A DNA stretch of 64,000 bases from Gentiana macrophylla (GCA_026214975.1 CM047805.1:7464463-7528462), one strand, 5' to 3'. Counted from the stretch's first letter, positions 10,660-22,726 are shown. A program made the numbers and translations. Notes: a model not told the origin generated them from the letters alone.

Positions 10660-11347
10660 GTGGTTTCATATTTTCGGTTTAGACCGGTGTGGTTTCCGGT
10701 TTTTTTTTCACTCCAAGGCGTAATGTCGTAAGTAAATTCATCATTTACAAACAAACTGTGCGGTGTCTTGGATATCAGTCTATTTTATTTATATTGTTGT
10801 GATGTTAAAGGTCCCCAACTTTTATTGAAATGAAAGTTTGAAATATGGCATTTTGTTTTCCTTATTAATATATGAATGGAAATTTCTGAATTTTGGCTTT
10901 ATACTTTCAGGACTAATAATGCTAAATAAGTCTCTATATATATTCCACTCCACTTTGGGCTGATATGAAGGATATGTGCCAACCCTATACATTCCAATGG
11001 TATTATTCAATTGCAATAGGTAATGAAATGCTTATCCTTTTTGCATTACAATATAATATACATCAAGAAAAGGATACTTTGTACGGAAAATATATATGTT
11101 TAGAAAATACAGGATCATATATTCCTGGTTTGGATATGAGGCCTTTTTGTTATTGAAAAAACTTATTTAAAATGATTTTTTTTTATTGATAAATATTATA
11201 AAGTTTACGCCACAAATCTTACGATATGTATACCGTTTGACTGTCATAATTCAACATTCGTGAAGTAAAATAATACAATGTGATGGACAGCAACCCAAAA
11301 GTAAATCAAAAAAATTATTTTGTTATACTTAAACCCTTATATATATA
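10660..11347. repeat. unclassified repeat, copy 2 (left part)
   Basis: Same orientation as copy 1. Identity is near-perfect in 10809-11131 and lower outside. It is interrupted at 11348 by a hAT element and resumes at 12317-12452, where it ends in the same ATTAATGGGGAG as copy 1. Confidence 0.85.
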
Positions 11348-12316
11348 CAGGGCCGGCCCTATAGTGTGAAAGCAGCGAGGCCTGGTCTTAAGCCTCAACA
11401 AGATCGATATCAGGTCAACATGATGCGTGTTTATTTAAAAGACAAGAAAGTTTCAGTGTAGATTTAATCCGATCCAACCTAATATAATATGTTAATTTTC
11501 TTTTGATAAAGGCCCAATTTTTTTTTACTCTAATCGATAAATGTCCCAATAAAAAAATTTACTTGGCCCAAAAAAAAAAATAGACATACAAACAAGTTTT
11601 ATTAATATTTTGCATTTACGGATGTTAAAAGCGCGATAAGTGTAGGAAAAAATGTAGTACTTAGAATTTGTGAGAAATTAAACTCCAAGACGCGTTAATA
11701 ACGTTGTCTTTTAAAAGATGTTTCGTCCCACACGATTTGTCACTAAGGGATCAAATGAAAATCTCTTTTAATGATACAACGAGGGTGTTTGATTAAAGCA
11801 ATGACTTGTTTGAATCAAAACCCGAGGATACTCAAAGTTTTTTACGATGATGTTGTCAAACTTATGAATTTTCGTCTACATACATATGCCTTTATAGGTT
11901 GCAAGTACTGCATAAACGAATGGAAGTACTTCTCGCACGAAAAGGTAGGGTTGTCATTTGTTCTACGGATAAAAGAATGCAAACTTACACGAAAGGTAAG
12001 TACATATCAGTTCGAAAATGCATTATCTGAAAATGCATATCCCTTCATGAACTGATGCATGCATTGGTTTAGGTTTGGGCGTTGCCCCGAACCTGACGAG
12101 TTGGCGCCCGCTCGACCCGCGCGACGACCAGGCGAGTCGAACCCGTTCGTTGCGATAACATTAATTCGTATGACAACTCGTATGCAAACGATAACCAAAA
12201 TATTTATTTATGAAAAAACATCTAACAATAAGTATGTTTTTAAAAAAACAATTTCAACTAAAAGGCCCAATTCGGGGACTTGGTGTTAAGCCCAAAAAAA
12301 GCGAGAGCCGGCCCTG
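11348..12316. mobile_element. non-autonomous hAT transposon (969 bp)
   Basis: The ends are CAGGGCCGGCCCT and AGAGCCGGCCCTG, terminal inverted repeats typical of plant hAT elements. The flanks are TATATATA and TATATGTA, an 8-bp target duplication with one mismatch. It interrupts copy 2 of the unclassified repeat exactly, since copy 1 supplies the empty site. There is no transposase. The interior has AT-rich poly-A and poly-T tracts and a GC-rich patch at 12080-12140. Confidence 0.88.
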
Positions 12317-12452
12317 TATATGTATATGTGTGTGTGTGTATATATATATATATATGACGATGCTGGATCTCGTATATTAATCAATCCGGGCCAATTTATC
12401 TTTGTGACTGCGATCCTAAATCCAAAGAACCCTAAATCGTATTAATGGGGAG
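12317..12452. repeat. unclassified repeat, copy 2 (right part)
   Basis: Begins with a TATA/TGTG microsatellite, then matches copy 1 at about 1700-1801 through AATCAATC, CCAATTTATCTTTGTGAC and the CCCTAAATCGTATTAATGGGG ending. Confidence 0.8.
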
Positions 12453-12879
12453 CTCAACGCTCAAATTTTTTCTAATGATGTTGTCAAACTTATGAATTTT
12501 CGTCTGCATACTTGTACCTTTTTTAGGCTGCAAGTACCTCATAAACAAATTGAGGTACTCCTTGCACGAAAAGGTAGGGTTGTCACCGTTCACCGGATGA
12601 AAGCATGCAACCCTTACACGAAAGGCTAAATACTTATCAGTTCGAAAATGCATGTATCTCCGAAAATGCATATCCCTTCATGAGCTGATGCATTCATCAG
12701 GTTGAACCCCGTTTCATTGCGATAACATTAATTCGTACGGCAATTCGTATATAAACGATAACCAAAATATTTATATCTAACAGTAAGTATGTTTTTAAAT
12801 TTAAAAAAATCATCAACGCAAGCGCCTAATTCAGTGATTTCGCTTTAAAAAAAAAAAAAGAAATAAGTGGCCGGCCTTG
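12453..12879. mobile_element. second hAT copy, 5'-truncated
   Basis: Matches about 11830-12316 of the neighbouring hAT element through phrases such as GATGTTGTCAAACTTATGAA and CGAAAAGGTAGGGTTGTCA, and ends GGCCGGCCTTG, a mutated hAT terminus. It lacks a left terminal repeat and starts directly at the end of repeat copy 2. Confidence 0.75.
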
Positions 12880-13535
12880 TATAAAGATGTGGTTTCCATA
12901 CATGATATGCATCTTTAAATATTTTTGTTGAAAATAAGGTTTCCATACATGAATCGAACCCTTAGCTTCTTAATCATTGAGTTATGCCCTTCCGAAATAT
13001 ATATATATATACTGCACCCAAAGGATGCCTGCCCAAATTGAGCGGCCGTTCTGCATCTACTAATTCATTAATCATTAATATGAAGGTGTTTGTTTATTTT
13101 TTTCCTATCAAAAAGGAAGCTTTATCTTTGCTCTTCGAAGACTCGTTTCCGCTTTTTTTTCTTTCTCAAAAGTGAATTATTCTTGTAAAATAAGTACAGC
13201 CACTCGGAAACGAAAAGGAAAAAAAGAAAAGAAAAGAAAAAACTTTACACGTACTATATGAAATAGTTTAACATTTCAACAAAAAAAAATAAATAAATAA
13301 AAATAAATAAATAAATAGTTTAAATTAGCAGATTCAGATTTATTTATATATTTATTTTTTTTGAAATTGAGGGTTTATTTTTATTTTTATTTTTATTTTT
13401 ATAAAGATTTGATCTTTGGCCCATATGCATCTATACACCACCATATTGATAATTAAGATTACTTATTCAACAAACCGAGTGGCGGATGCACAATGATGGG
13501 TTGGGGCAGTCGCGCTCTTGGATCGGAATAATTCA
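12880..13535. other. AT-rich spacer, no gene seen
   Basis: Contains A-rich (AAATAA)n-type and T-rich (TTTTA)n-type low-complexity tracts around 13285-13400. A 63-codon open frame at 12984 has no recognisable content. Confidence 0.7.
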
Positions 13536-13540
13536 CTAGT

Positions 13541-15765
13541 TGTAATATTCCGATTTTCGAGAAAGGGCAGACGTGTCATTTTGCGAAAACGAAATATTGG
13601 GTTCGGTTCCTTTTATTCGGAGTTAATAATTTGGATATCTATATATGTATTTTCGAGATATATATATAAATATTTAAGGAAAAAAATCTGATTTAATAAG
13701 GGTGATTATGAAAAATCATGGAAATTAGGCAATTATGGGATTCTTCCTATTTAAGGGAAATTCAACCTAATCAGCCCCATAATCTTTTAATCAGATTTTC
13801 CACCTCCAAAGTTCACCTTCTGCGTGTGTGAGCAAGATTTAGGGCTGAGGGAATTTTCATCAGTTGTTAATTCAATTCTTGACGGTTTTCAGATCAGAGT
13901 CGAGCACCGGAATCGTTGTGAAGAAGGCAACGTTTTGATTGCAGAAAGTTGGAGCTTTGATAAGGTATGTGTAAGCCCTAATTCATCCCACCTTCGAGTT
14001 TGATGGATTCAAACTCATCAATTCGTAGTTTTTGTCGTTTAGAAGCGTGTGATCGAATCTAATCTAGGTTTGGATTTATCACACATGTTTTCCTGCAGAA
14101 AATGATCAGTTTTGCTGTTGTTTTTCTGAGTTTGGACTTGGATTTAAGCTTGCTAAAAGGTAAGAAGCTCTTCCTACAATTTAGTTATGGTCGAGAGTAG
14201 CTAGATCATGTTTTAATGCATTTTGTAGCAAGTTTTGGCTTAGATGATGTTTAAGTGATTAGGGTTCGGTTTGGATCTTAAAAGCTATGTTTTTCTGTGT
14301 TAAATTCGATGTTACTTAGGTTAGAATCGGTTCAGAAACCGCGTTTGACGATTTTAGCATTTTGGGAAAAGCCCAGACGGACGGGCGTCGCATTAGGCGG
14401 ACGGGCGTCCGAGGACCTTAAGAGCTCAAACGGCGTTTGCATTAGGCAAACGGGCCTTTGAGGTCGATTTTTGATTCGAGGAGATGTAGTTATTTTTGGC
14501 GGACGGGCGCCCAAGGTTAGTGGACGGGCGTCTCGATTACGGACGGGCGTCCATAGGGTTCCAAACGGGCGTCTGGCCTGTTTTACCTTGTTTTCACCGT
14601 TTACAGTACTCTAGCTTGGTTTTTGGCTTCATAATCGTGTTTTCACTGTTTTAAACCCTTAATCCTGATATGTTAACATTAATTAAGTATGAACAAGCTT
14701 CGATTGAACTTCCGATTCGTTCGCTTAAAACACCGAATGTACTCTTAAAGGGAGTTGAAGTTCGGATCCGTCGGAAGGGCATGAAAGGGCTTGTGCTTTG
14801 ATGAACTAGGGTTCATCAATGTCGTGTAATTGATAGAATGTGATGTCTAGTCGTCTAAGTGAGGGAGTAGAGTTGTTAAGGTGAGATTTCATCTTGAAAA
14901 CACTTAGGTGGCTAGTTAATTCACCATAATAATTACATAAGTGTAGTAAAAGCTAAAACGTCATCTATTCTCGGTTAGGCACTGATTCAAATCGGCGATG
15001 TGATACGTTCATAAAAGGTGGACAACGCCATCGCTCAAAAAGGGTGAAGGGTAGTGGAGGAAATCCATCGAAAGCGATATGCATACCGGGGAGATCCCGG
15101 GACTACCGGTGCTAATCACCGTAGTTGGCAAGTATATCTCGTGGTGGAATTTTCACCATGCATTGTGTCCTTGAATAATGGTGTAACAAAGACAAGCTAG
15201 GTTAGAAACGTTTAGTCATGACATGTCGATAGGCATGGATTGAACCCTAGATTGAGTCGGTCTCACCAAGATAATCTTTTAATAATAACCTTAATTAAAT
15301 TGTAGCTTCTACTTCTTACTTTGTACAAATGTACTTACCTCAAATGCATGTTTATTTATGTGTTTGGGGGAGAGAAGACGAACAGGTAAACGATGAGTTC
15401 GAGGAGGACTTTGATGACGACGTTTGAGGACGCCGGACTTGAAGACCTTGTTTATTATTTATTTCTACATTTACTTCATAGACTTGGATCGCTATTGGAT
15501 CTTGTTGTCGCTTTTAGTACTTTTAAATTCGTAAAGATTTGGATTCGTTGGTTTTGTTTCGGATGTAATAATATTACATTTCCTCTTTAGTTCTTTATTT
15601 CTATTCTTGGTTGTTTGGAAAATTTACCCGAGTCTTTTAGCTTCCGTATGCTTTATTTGATACGACGTAGTAGAGGCTTACGTGTGATATTATTTATTTA
15701 ATATTATGCGTGTTTAACGCGTTTCGATTTCCGGATAAGGACTGGGTGTCCGGGAACGGGCGTTA
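13541..15765 (+). repeat. 5' LTR of the plus-strand Tekay element (about 2.2 kb)
   Basis: Complete LTR. It starts TGTAATATTCC; the U5 end reads GGGCGTTATGA before the primer site. It contains a cluster of GGACGGGCGTCC-like motifs (14376-14575). A plausible 5' splice site, AAG/GTATGT, lies near 13963, within leader-like sequence. The second half (from about 14750) is repeated in the 3' LTR. Confidence 0.88.
14376..14575 (+). repeat. cluster of GGACGGGCGTCC-type motifs in LTR
   Basis: At least seven degenerate copies of a short imperfect palindrome (arms GGACG and CGTCC around GG, with variants such as AAACGGGC) occur in 200 bases, separated by unrelated sequence. The same motif cluster occurs, inverted, in both LTRs of the minus-strand Tekay element. 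Confidence 0.85.
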
Positions 15766-15771
15766 TGAGCT

Positions 15772-15783
15772 TGGTATCAGAGA
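15772..15783 (+). other. primer-binding site of the plus-strand Tekay element
   Basis: TTGGTATCAGAG, complementary to the 3' end of initiator tRNA-Met, a few bases after the LTR end. Confidence 0.85.
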
Positions 15784-15866
15784 AAAGCGTCTTTTAGGCT
15801 TCCCTTCTTTTAAGATAAGTTTTCTTTAGATCCTTTAGTAACATTTTGGTTTTCTTGATCATCAGG

Positions 15867-17363
15867 ATGGTGTTCACTAGAACCGGAGCAGGTGCTGAAG
15901 CATCAGGAGTTCGATGAGAAAGTCCGACCCCAGTTGTTAGAGGCGGTTTCGTGAGGCAGAATCCTTCACCACATCCGAGCCCCACTCCACCCCCTCATAC
16001 TGCAACCCCTACACCACGGTCTCAGCAGGGCTTGTCACCGCGACCTCATCAGGAGCAACGCCCACAATGGCATGTGGGAAGTTCGGGTCAATTTTCATTG
16101 ATAAGTGATGTTCCAGTGGGTTTAGTACCGCCACCAGTGAGCTACCCTTCACCAAGGTATAACTACATCTATGGAAACCGGAGAAGCACCTATACCGACC
16201 ATCAGAGTGGGAGACATTCTACCCGTCCACGTACTTCAAAGAACTAGCATTTATCCACCTCCAGGTGGGTGTTTACCTCCACCGGTGAGCCACCTCGCCA
16301 CCGCTTTTCCATCATCGCAATGAGATCGGACCTTTTACCCTCCTCTCTGGTGGGTCATACTCCTCGACCCATCGCACTCCTCCTTCACCCCGTTTTGATC
16401 ACCAGCAGGCTATGGTTATCCACCTACGGTTTCCACCAATACCAGCATTACAGCAGTTAGTGGATACCTTTTGGATACCCTCAGGTTTATCCAAGCTCCA
16501 CCGGCTAGGCCGGTTTTGAGCAAGCACCACCAATTGAATGGTATACGAGATTAAGGAGGAACAAAGTTCAAGACTTCTTTGGGAATGTGGAGCATTGAAG
16601 GCGAGAAGAATGGTTGAGAAGCTTTGAGAAAGCTTGTAGGAACATCAATGTTCCCGAGACCGAAATGGCACAGATTAGCGATTGGGTTTCTTTTGGTACA
16701 AATTGAAGCTTGGATCGATGCGATCTGAGCAAAGAACGGGAAAGTGACAGATTGGGGAAAGCTTTAAGGCAATGTTCTATAATGAGTATTTTCCAAATGA
16801 CAAGCAGCGAGACATGACAAGTCGCTTCTTAAAGTTAAAGCAAGGTAACTACATGATGATGATCGCAATACACCAATAAGTTTAACGAGTTGGGAAGATT
16901 CTACCCTGAGTTGATGATGAAGGTAGAAGAGAGGAAGATGGCCCTATACAAGGAAGGGTTATCGTATCGATCTGATCGGCATGTTAGGTTTCACAACTAA
17001 GAATATGGATGAGTTGTTGAACAAGGCATTAGAGGTTGAGACCTTCGTAGAAAGAAGGCCACAAAGTGGTTACTGGGAATAAGAGAAATTTTGGAACAAG
17101 CTGAGGCAATAGCCGGGAGCACCGCAACAAAATTTCAAGAAGACAATGACCCTACAATGAGTAAACCTCCAACCGGAGCACCTTTATGCTCTAAGTGCAA
17201 CAGAATCACTCAGGTGAGTGTAAGGCTAACACGGGGCGGCTGCTACTACTGTGGAGATCTAGGACATTTTGCCAAGATGTGTCCAACGAAGGGGAGTTTG
17301 AATATTCCGAGGCAAGGAAGTGGAAAAAAGCGCCCGAGTCGCCTGGATTCTGAGTGTTTGTAG
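15867..17363 (+). pseudogene. Tekay gag (broken)
   Basis: ATG at 15867 opens MVFTRTGAGAEASG, then a stop. A Pro/Ser/Thr-rich N-terminal region follows at 15950-16250, and the capsid core is spread over frames between 16540 and 17060. The nucleocapsid zinc knuckle near 17250-17300 is intact: CYYCGDLGHFAKMC fits CX2CX4HX4C. Many indels break the frame. Confidence 0.75.
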
Positions 17364-17629
17364 TGGATCTTTGAGATGGCTAAACCAGACGATAATGTTA
17401 TTTCAATGTACCTTTTGTTTATTGTAATTTATTAGAGTACTTTATGGCCCGATTTAAATCATGTTGTCTTGTATTTAAATAAATGAATTCACATTCTAGG
17501 TACAATAATATTAGACAACTTAGCGAGCACGGCATTGTTTGATACAGAGCGCCTAACACTTTTGTGTCAACTAAGGTAGCTAAGAAGCTTAACTTACCAA
17601 TGGAACCTTTAAGAAACACCTTGAGATCA

Positions 17630-18060
17630 CAACACCTTTAGGAGAGTGACTAAGGTAACCAAGATGATGCGCAAGTAGATGTTCGAGTTGGAGCGTATCG
17701 TTGCAAGAGTGACTTTACGGTTTTGAAATTTTCAGATTTTGATGTAATTCTTGGAATAAATTGGCTATCCGAGAATTTTGTCCATTTGGATTGTAGAGAA
17801 AAGAGAGTGACCTTTAAGATACCGGGAAAATCATATAAGACTTATCAAGGAAATGTTTATAAGCCCAGTAAGAAGCGTCACCCTATAATTTCAGCGGTTA
17901 AGGCTGTAAGAGCTTGTCGGAAAGGTTGTGAATACTACTTGTTGTACGCAGTGGATGTGGAACAATTAAAGCCTGAGTTAGAGGAAACCCCTGTGGTGAG
18001 AGAGTACCCTGAAGTGTTTCGGAAGAGTTACCGGAAACATGCCGGATAGAGATTGAGTTT
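17630..18060 (+). pseudogene. Tekay protease C-terminal part
   Basis: Frame 17723-18049 reads FSDFDVILGINWLSENFVHLDC, the conserved post-active-site block of chromovirus proteases, ending in the linker [11 protein letters not shown]. The catalytic Asp region upstream lies in disrupted sequence (17500-17720). Confidence 0.75.
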
Positions 18061-18786
18061 GAGATTAAGTTGGTACCCGGAGCGGCGCCAGTTGCTAAGG
18101 CACCCTATAGAATGGCACCGGCTGAATTGAAAGAGTTAAAAGCACAGCTTAAGGATATGCTTGAGAGGAATATAATTCAGCCTAGTACCTCGCCTTGGGG
18201 AGCCCCAGTGTTGTTTGTTAAGAAGAAAGATGGTAGCATGAGAATGTGCATAGATTACAGAGCGCTGAACAAGCTCACCATCAAGAATAAGTACCCTTTG
18301 CCAAGGATTGATGATTTGTTTAACCAGTTGCAAGGCAAGAGAGTGTTTTCTAAGATTGATCTTAGATCAGGATACCACCAGTTGAAGATCAAGGTAGCAG
18401 ATATACCAAAGACGGCTTTTAGTACGAGGTATGGACATTATGAGTTCTTGGTCATGCCTTTTGGACTCATTAATGCTCCATCTGCATTTATGGATTTGAT
18501 GCAGCGTGTTTTCATGCCATTTTTGGATAAGTTTGTGATAGTATTCATAGACGACATCCTCATGTACTCTAAGGATGAGAAAGAACATGAAGGACACTTA
18601 AGGATAGTGTTGGATACTTTGAAGAAGAACCAGTTGTATGCCAAGTTCTCAAAGTGTGATTTTTGGTTGAAGCAAGTCAGTTTCTTGGGTCATGTCATTT
18701 CTGGAGATGGCATTAAGGTTGATCCCGCAAAGATTGAAGCAGTTGAGAAGTGGTCTAGACCGACTACCATTTCAGAGGTTAGAAGT
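18061..18786 (+). pseudogene. Tekay reverse transcriptase, truncated and fused to LTR
   Basis: A long open frame carries fingers and palm in order: [82 protein letters not shown] and the catalytic FIDDILMYS. It continues to [15 protein letters not shown] and then, at about 18786, passes into LTR sequence, giving a short unnatural tail. The thumb and all downstream domains are missing. Residues visible in the palm are intact, so the deletion rather than slow decay disabled this copy. Confidence 0.88.
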
Positions 18787-19802
18787 TGGGGAGTTGAAGT
18801 TCGGATCCATCGGAAGGGCATGAAAGGGCTTGTGCTTTGATGAACTAGGGTTCATCAATGTCTGTGTAATTGATAGGATGTGATGTCTAGTCGTCTAAGT
18901 GAGGGAGTAGAGTTTTTAAGGTGAGATTTCATCTTGAAAACACTTAGGTGGCTAGTTAATTCACCATAATAATTACATAAGTGTAGTAAAAGCTAAAACG
19001 CGTCATCTATTCTCGGTTAGCAATCGATTCAAATCGGCGATGTGATACGTTCATAAAAGGTGGACAACGCCATCGCGGCTCAAAAGGTGAAGGGTAGTGG
19101 AGGAAATCCATCGGCGATATATGCATACGGGAGATCCGGGACTACGGTGCTAATCACCGTAGTTGGCAAGTATATCTCGTGGTGGAATTTTCACCATGCA
19201 TTGTGTCCTTGAATAATGGTGTAACAAAGACAGCTAGGTTTGAAACGTTTAGTCATGACATGTCGATGGGCATGGATTGAACCCCTAGATTGAGTCGGTC
19301 TCACCAAGATAATCTTTTAATAATAACCTTAATTAAATTGTAGCTTCTACTTCTTACTTTGTACAAATGTACTTACCTCAAATGCATGTTTATTTATGTG
19401 TGTTTGGGGAGAAACACGAAACAGTAAACGATGACTGAGGAGGAGACTTTGATGACGACGTTTGAAACGCCGGACTTGAAGACCTTGTTTATTATTTATT
19501 TCTTCATTTACTTCATAGACTTGGATCGCTATTGGATCTTGTTGTCGCTTTTAGTACTTTTAAATTCGTAAAGATTTGGATTCGTTGGTTTCGTTTCGGA
19601 TGTAATAATATTACATTTCCTCTTTAGTTCTTTATTTCTATTCTTGGTTGTTTGGAAAATTTACCCGAGTCTTTTAGCTTCCGTTTGCTTTATTTGATAC
19701 GACGTAGTAGAGGCTTACGTGTGATATTATTTATTAATATTATGCGTGCCGAACGTTTCGATTTCCGGATAAGGACTCGGTGTCCGGGAACGGGGCGTTA
19801 CA
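18787..19802 (+). repeat. 3' LTR of the plus-strand Tekay element, 5'-truncated
   Basis: Matches 14752-15765 of the 5' LTR starting at GGGAGTTGAAGTTCGGATCC. Differences are mostly small indels. The first 1.2 kb, including the palindrome cluster, is deleted. Confidence 0.9.
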
Positions 19803-19821
19803 CTAGTATAAATAATATGTA

Positions 19822-20057
19822 CTCCCTCCGTCACGTAATATAAATCCTTTAAAAAATTTTTATGTCCCAAAATATAAGTCATTCTCACATTTCAATACAA
19901 GATTAATGCATTGTTTTCAGTTTCACATTAAACAATGCAATATTATATGTCACTTTAAATAAACAATACAATATTTTGGCTTGAAATATTAAAAAGTAAT
20001 TCGTTTATGATTTTTCTTAATCTGTCCAAAAGGACTTATAATACAGAATGGAGGGAG
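19822..20057. mobile_element. Stowaway-like MITE (236 bp)
   Basis: Ends are CTCCCTCCGTC and ATGGAGGGAG, the Tc1/mariner Stowaway signature, flanked by TA on both sides (19820-19821 and 20058-20059). AT-rich and non-coding. It lies 15 bases from the end of the Tekay element. Confidence 0.85.
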
Positions 20058-21127
20058 TATTTTATTTATCCCCTTAAATAATAAGGTTTTTTTTTTTTTT
20101 TTGAAAACTTAAACAAAAAGTTTCGCCCCCCATATTCGTTTTGTCACGTAATATGGTTGAATAACTTAACGATTTCTTACTAATCATTACTAAAGTAATG
20201 TATTTTAAGAAATTTCATTATAATAAAAACAATAGAAAGACAAAATGTAAAGCGAACCATAATGTTGTATTATATTATTATTGTCAAATCAAAGTTAAAA
20301 AGAATGATAAGTCGTGACTCTTAAGTATAAATTGAAGATGATTTTCTGTATTATCTTTATTATTCAAACAAAATGTAGTTGTCGGACTGTAAAAAAATGC
20401 TACTGTATTGCCCCCCTCGTCCAGGGGACTGTAAAAAAAATTGTTACTGTATCACCCCCTCATCAAAGTGCGTCCCCCTGCGCGGTCATGTGGCGATTGC
20501 ACCAATCACGCATGATCGAATCCAGCAAGCCAGCCGATGTGAGAATTAGTTCGAATTCAGCGATGATTTCTTGTGTGGCACTAGGTCATGGTTTTCCCAC
20601 CTATGAGGAATTTTGAGTCAATATGATTAACTTCTCATCGTTCGCTGAAGTCGGGATGAAATAATGGTTTATTACTAGTGAATGACTACACGATCGTACA
20701 GACCAGACCAGTCATCTAAGACCTCAGAATGTGTGTAAGGTTATTTTAACCTTGAAAAGACAATTCAATTCAATAACCTTGTGAAAAGTTAACACCAAAA
20801 AAAAAACAAAAATTTAACAAAAACCCTCACACTTGCTTCTCATGGCCCATTCGAACCGACCCGTTCGCATCAATTTGCTTCCGGATTCCTCAGACCGTCG
20901 GATGTTTGTCATTTATACGAAACACGTATCACTCAACCAATAACGACGTGATATACTATTCGTACAAGAATCCCTTATAAATATATAAACCTCGTGATTT
21001 AACGCGATGTTTCGATTGTAAGCACACTAAACCCCATAATCATTAAAAACAAAGTATGAATGGGGATAATTTACACCAAAATTGAGACACCATTTTTTTT
21101 TTCTTTTCCTCACATTAGATTCTTCAT
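20058..21127. other. intergenic, no gene supported
   Basis: AT-rich with poly-T and poly-A tracts. A 100-codon frame at 20314-20616 contains two partial repeats (GACTGTAAAAAAATGCTACTG-like phrases) and no recognisable protein. The 3' untranslated region of the neighbouring acyltransferase gene should lie in the last few hundred bases. Confidence 0.6.
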
Positions 21128-22540
21128 CTACAACCCAACCCCCTCCTCCACTGATAAGTAGTTTCTACACTGTAACAAGGGTGAAAATATCGCGATTAAC
21201 AATGGATTCTTCCGTAAACACGATGTGAAATCATCCTTGCTTATTTTCCCGTCTCCGTCCACATCGAACAACGTGAAAAGCCGTGTAATCTGCAAAAAAC
21301 AAATGAAAAAACACACACACAGTTGGACCAAAAAAAAACACAAAACACAAAACAAAACCAAAAAAATAAACGACTCGAGGGGTACCTCTTCGCGTTTAAG
21401 GTAGGAATCGCCGGTTTAACCGACTCCCGAGCTGGTAAGAACACAGATTACAGTATAAATGTGGTTGACTATCAAACGGCGTTGAATGACAATATGATCA
21501 TCACTACATTATGTTACTACTACGGAAATACTTGTGTGGAGAGTGTATTTTAGAGTGAAGTAGACGGATTAAACGATCCAACCACACAGTGATTTAAATC
21601 CAATTTAAAACCGACGGTCCCGATGCAGCGAAGTCATCACTCCACATAAATGGAGTGACCACACCATGTATTTCCCTACTAGTACACGGTTATATACGCC
21701 GATGGGACTGATTGATGAATATGGGTCCCGCTCATTGATCAGTGGGGCCAATACTCTACATATATATGTGTGTGTAGTGGACTCGTATATCATTTGCGAA
21801 AACCGAGAAGAGAATTACCTCTTGATCCGAGACGTAATTCTGATTGTTAATATCACATGCTCCAAATGCACATTCACAAGCATGAAGAAATCCTGGCTGC
21901 TTCAAGATGTGAGCCGATCCGATCAAGAACTAAAATCACAAAAACGATTTGAATCAAATATTTGTCACAGTCGTGCTCGTAAACTATCGTATATCGATGG
22001 ATGCTACGAAAAATAAGTTGGCTCAGGGGACTCTGCTGAAAAATGGTGTGAGGCTCTATCCCGCGGTACATAGAGACATGTAGTTGGTTGGAGTATGAAA
22101 AAGCCCAAATAAATGGGGAAAGAAATACCTGTTTAAATGTTATTTTGCCAATTTTCTGTACATCAATGAAGTGAAATATCTGCAACCAATATATTTAAAC
22201 AAGTCAAAGAAGGAAAAGAAAGGAAAAAAAAAATACTAATTTTAAATCTAATAAATAAAGTTAAAAGAATAGAAAGGAACAATAATAAATGTTGTTTTGG
22301 AAAATGTAAAGTGTCGAAATAAAAAGGAACAATATGTTTTACCTTCTCAGAAAGGGCACAACATTTCAATCTGAGAACATGGAGGAAGTTGTGGATTTCT
22401 ACTTGTCCCCTACAAAAATAAGAGAACCAAAAAAAGTCAATCTTTCGGAAAGAAAAAAAAAAGATATTTCCAGAAAACTTGCTAGCAAATGGAGAGATGA
22501 ATTAAATGAGAAAATGTGTGGATCTAAAGTTGAAAAAACA

Positions 22541-22571
<31 letters not shown>

Positions 22572-22693
22572 AAATAAAAAATAAAAAATAAAACCCTTAT
22601 GAGAAATTGGAAATGATAAGGCACCTGTCTCATAAATCATAATATAAATCATTACTTTACAACTATTGCATTCAGATGCTGTACTAAAATGGT

Positions 22694-22726
<33 letters not shown>

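Larger units (their letters stand above)
13541..19802 (+). mobile_element. Tekay-lineage Ty3/gypsy retrotransposon with large internal deletion
   Basis: Flanked by a perfect 5-bp target duplication CTAGT (13536-13540 and 19803-19807). Termini are TGTAATATTCC and GGGGCGTTACA. Order: 5' LTR, primer site, gag, protease, RT up to the region after its DD motif, then directly the second half of the 3' LTR. Everything from the end of RT through RNase H, integrase, polypurine tract and about 1.2 kb of the 3' LTR is missing. It is a close relative of the element at 34127-43291. Confidence 0.92.

Noticed and set aside
10415..10731. Frames with YIYIYI runs
   Set aside because: Translations of the (TA)n microsatellite; the same holds for 45254-45496, 53147-53479 and 22524-22754.
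1030..11347. The two repeat copies as LTRs of one large element
   Set aside because: The Tat element between them has its own LTR (1807-2533) with TG/CA ends and a polypurine tract, and the copies lack primer-site context.
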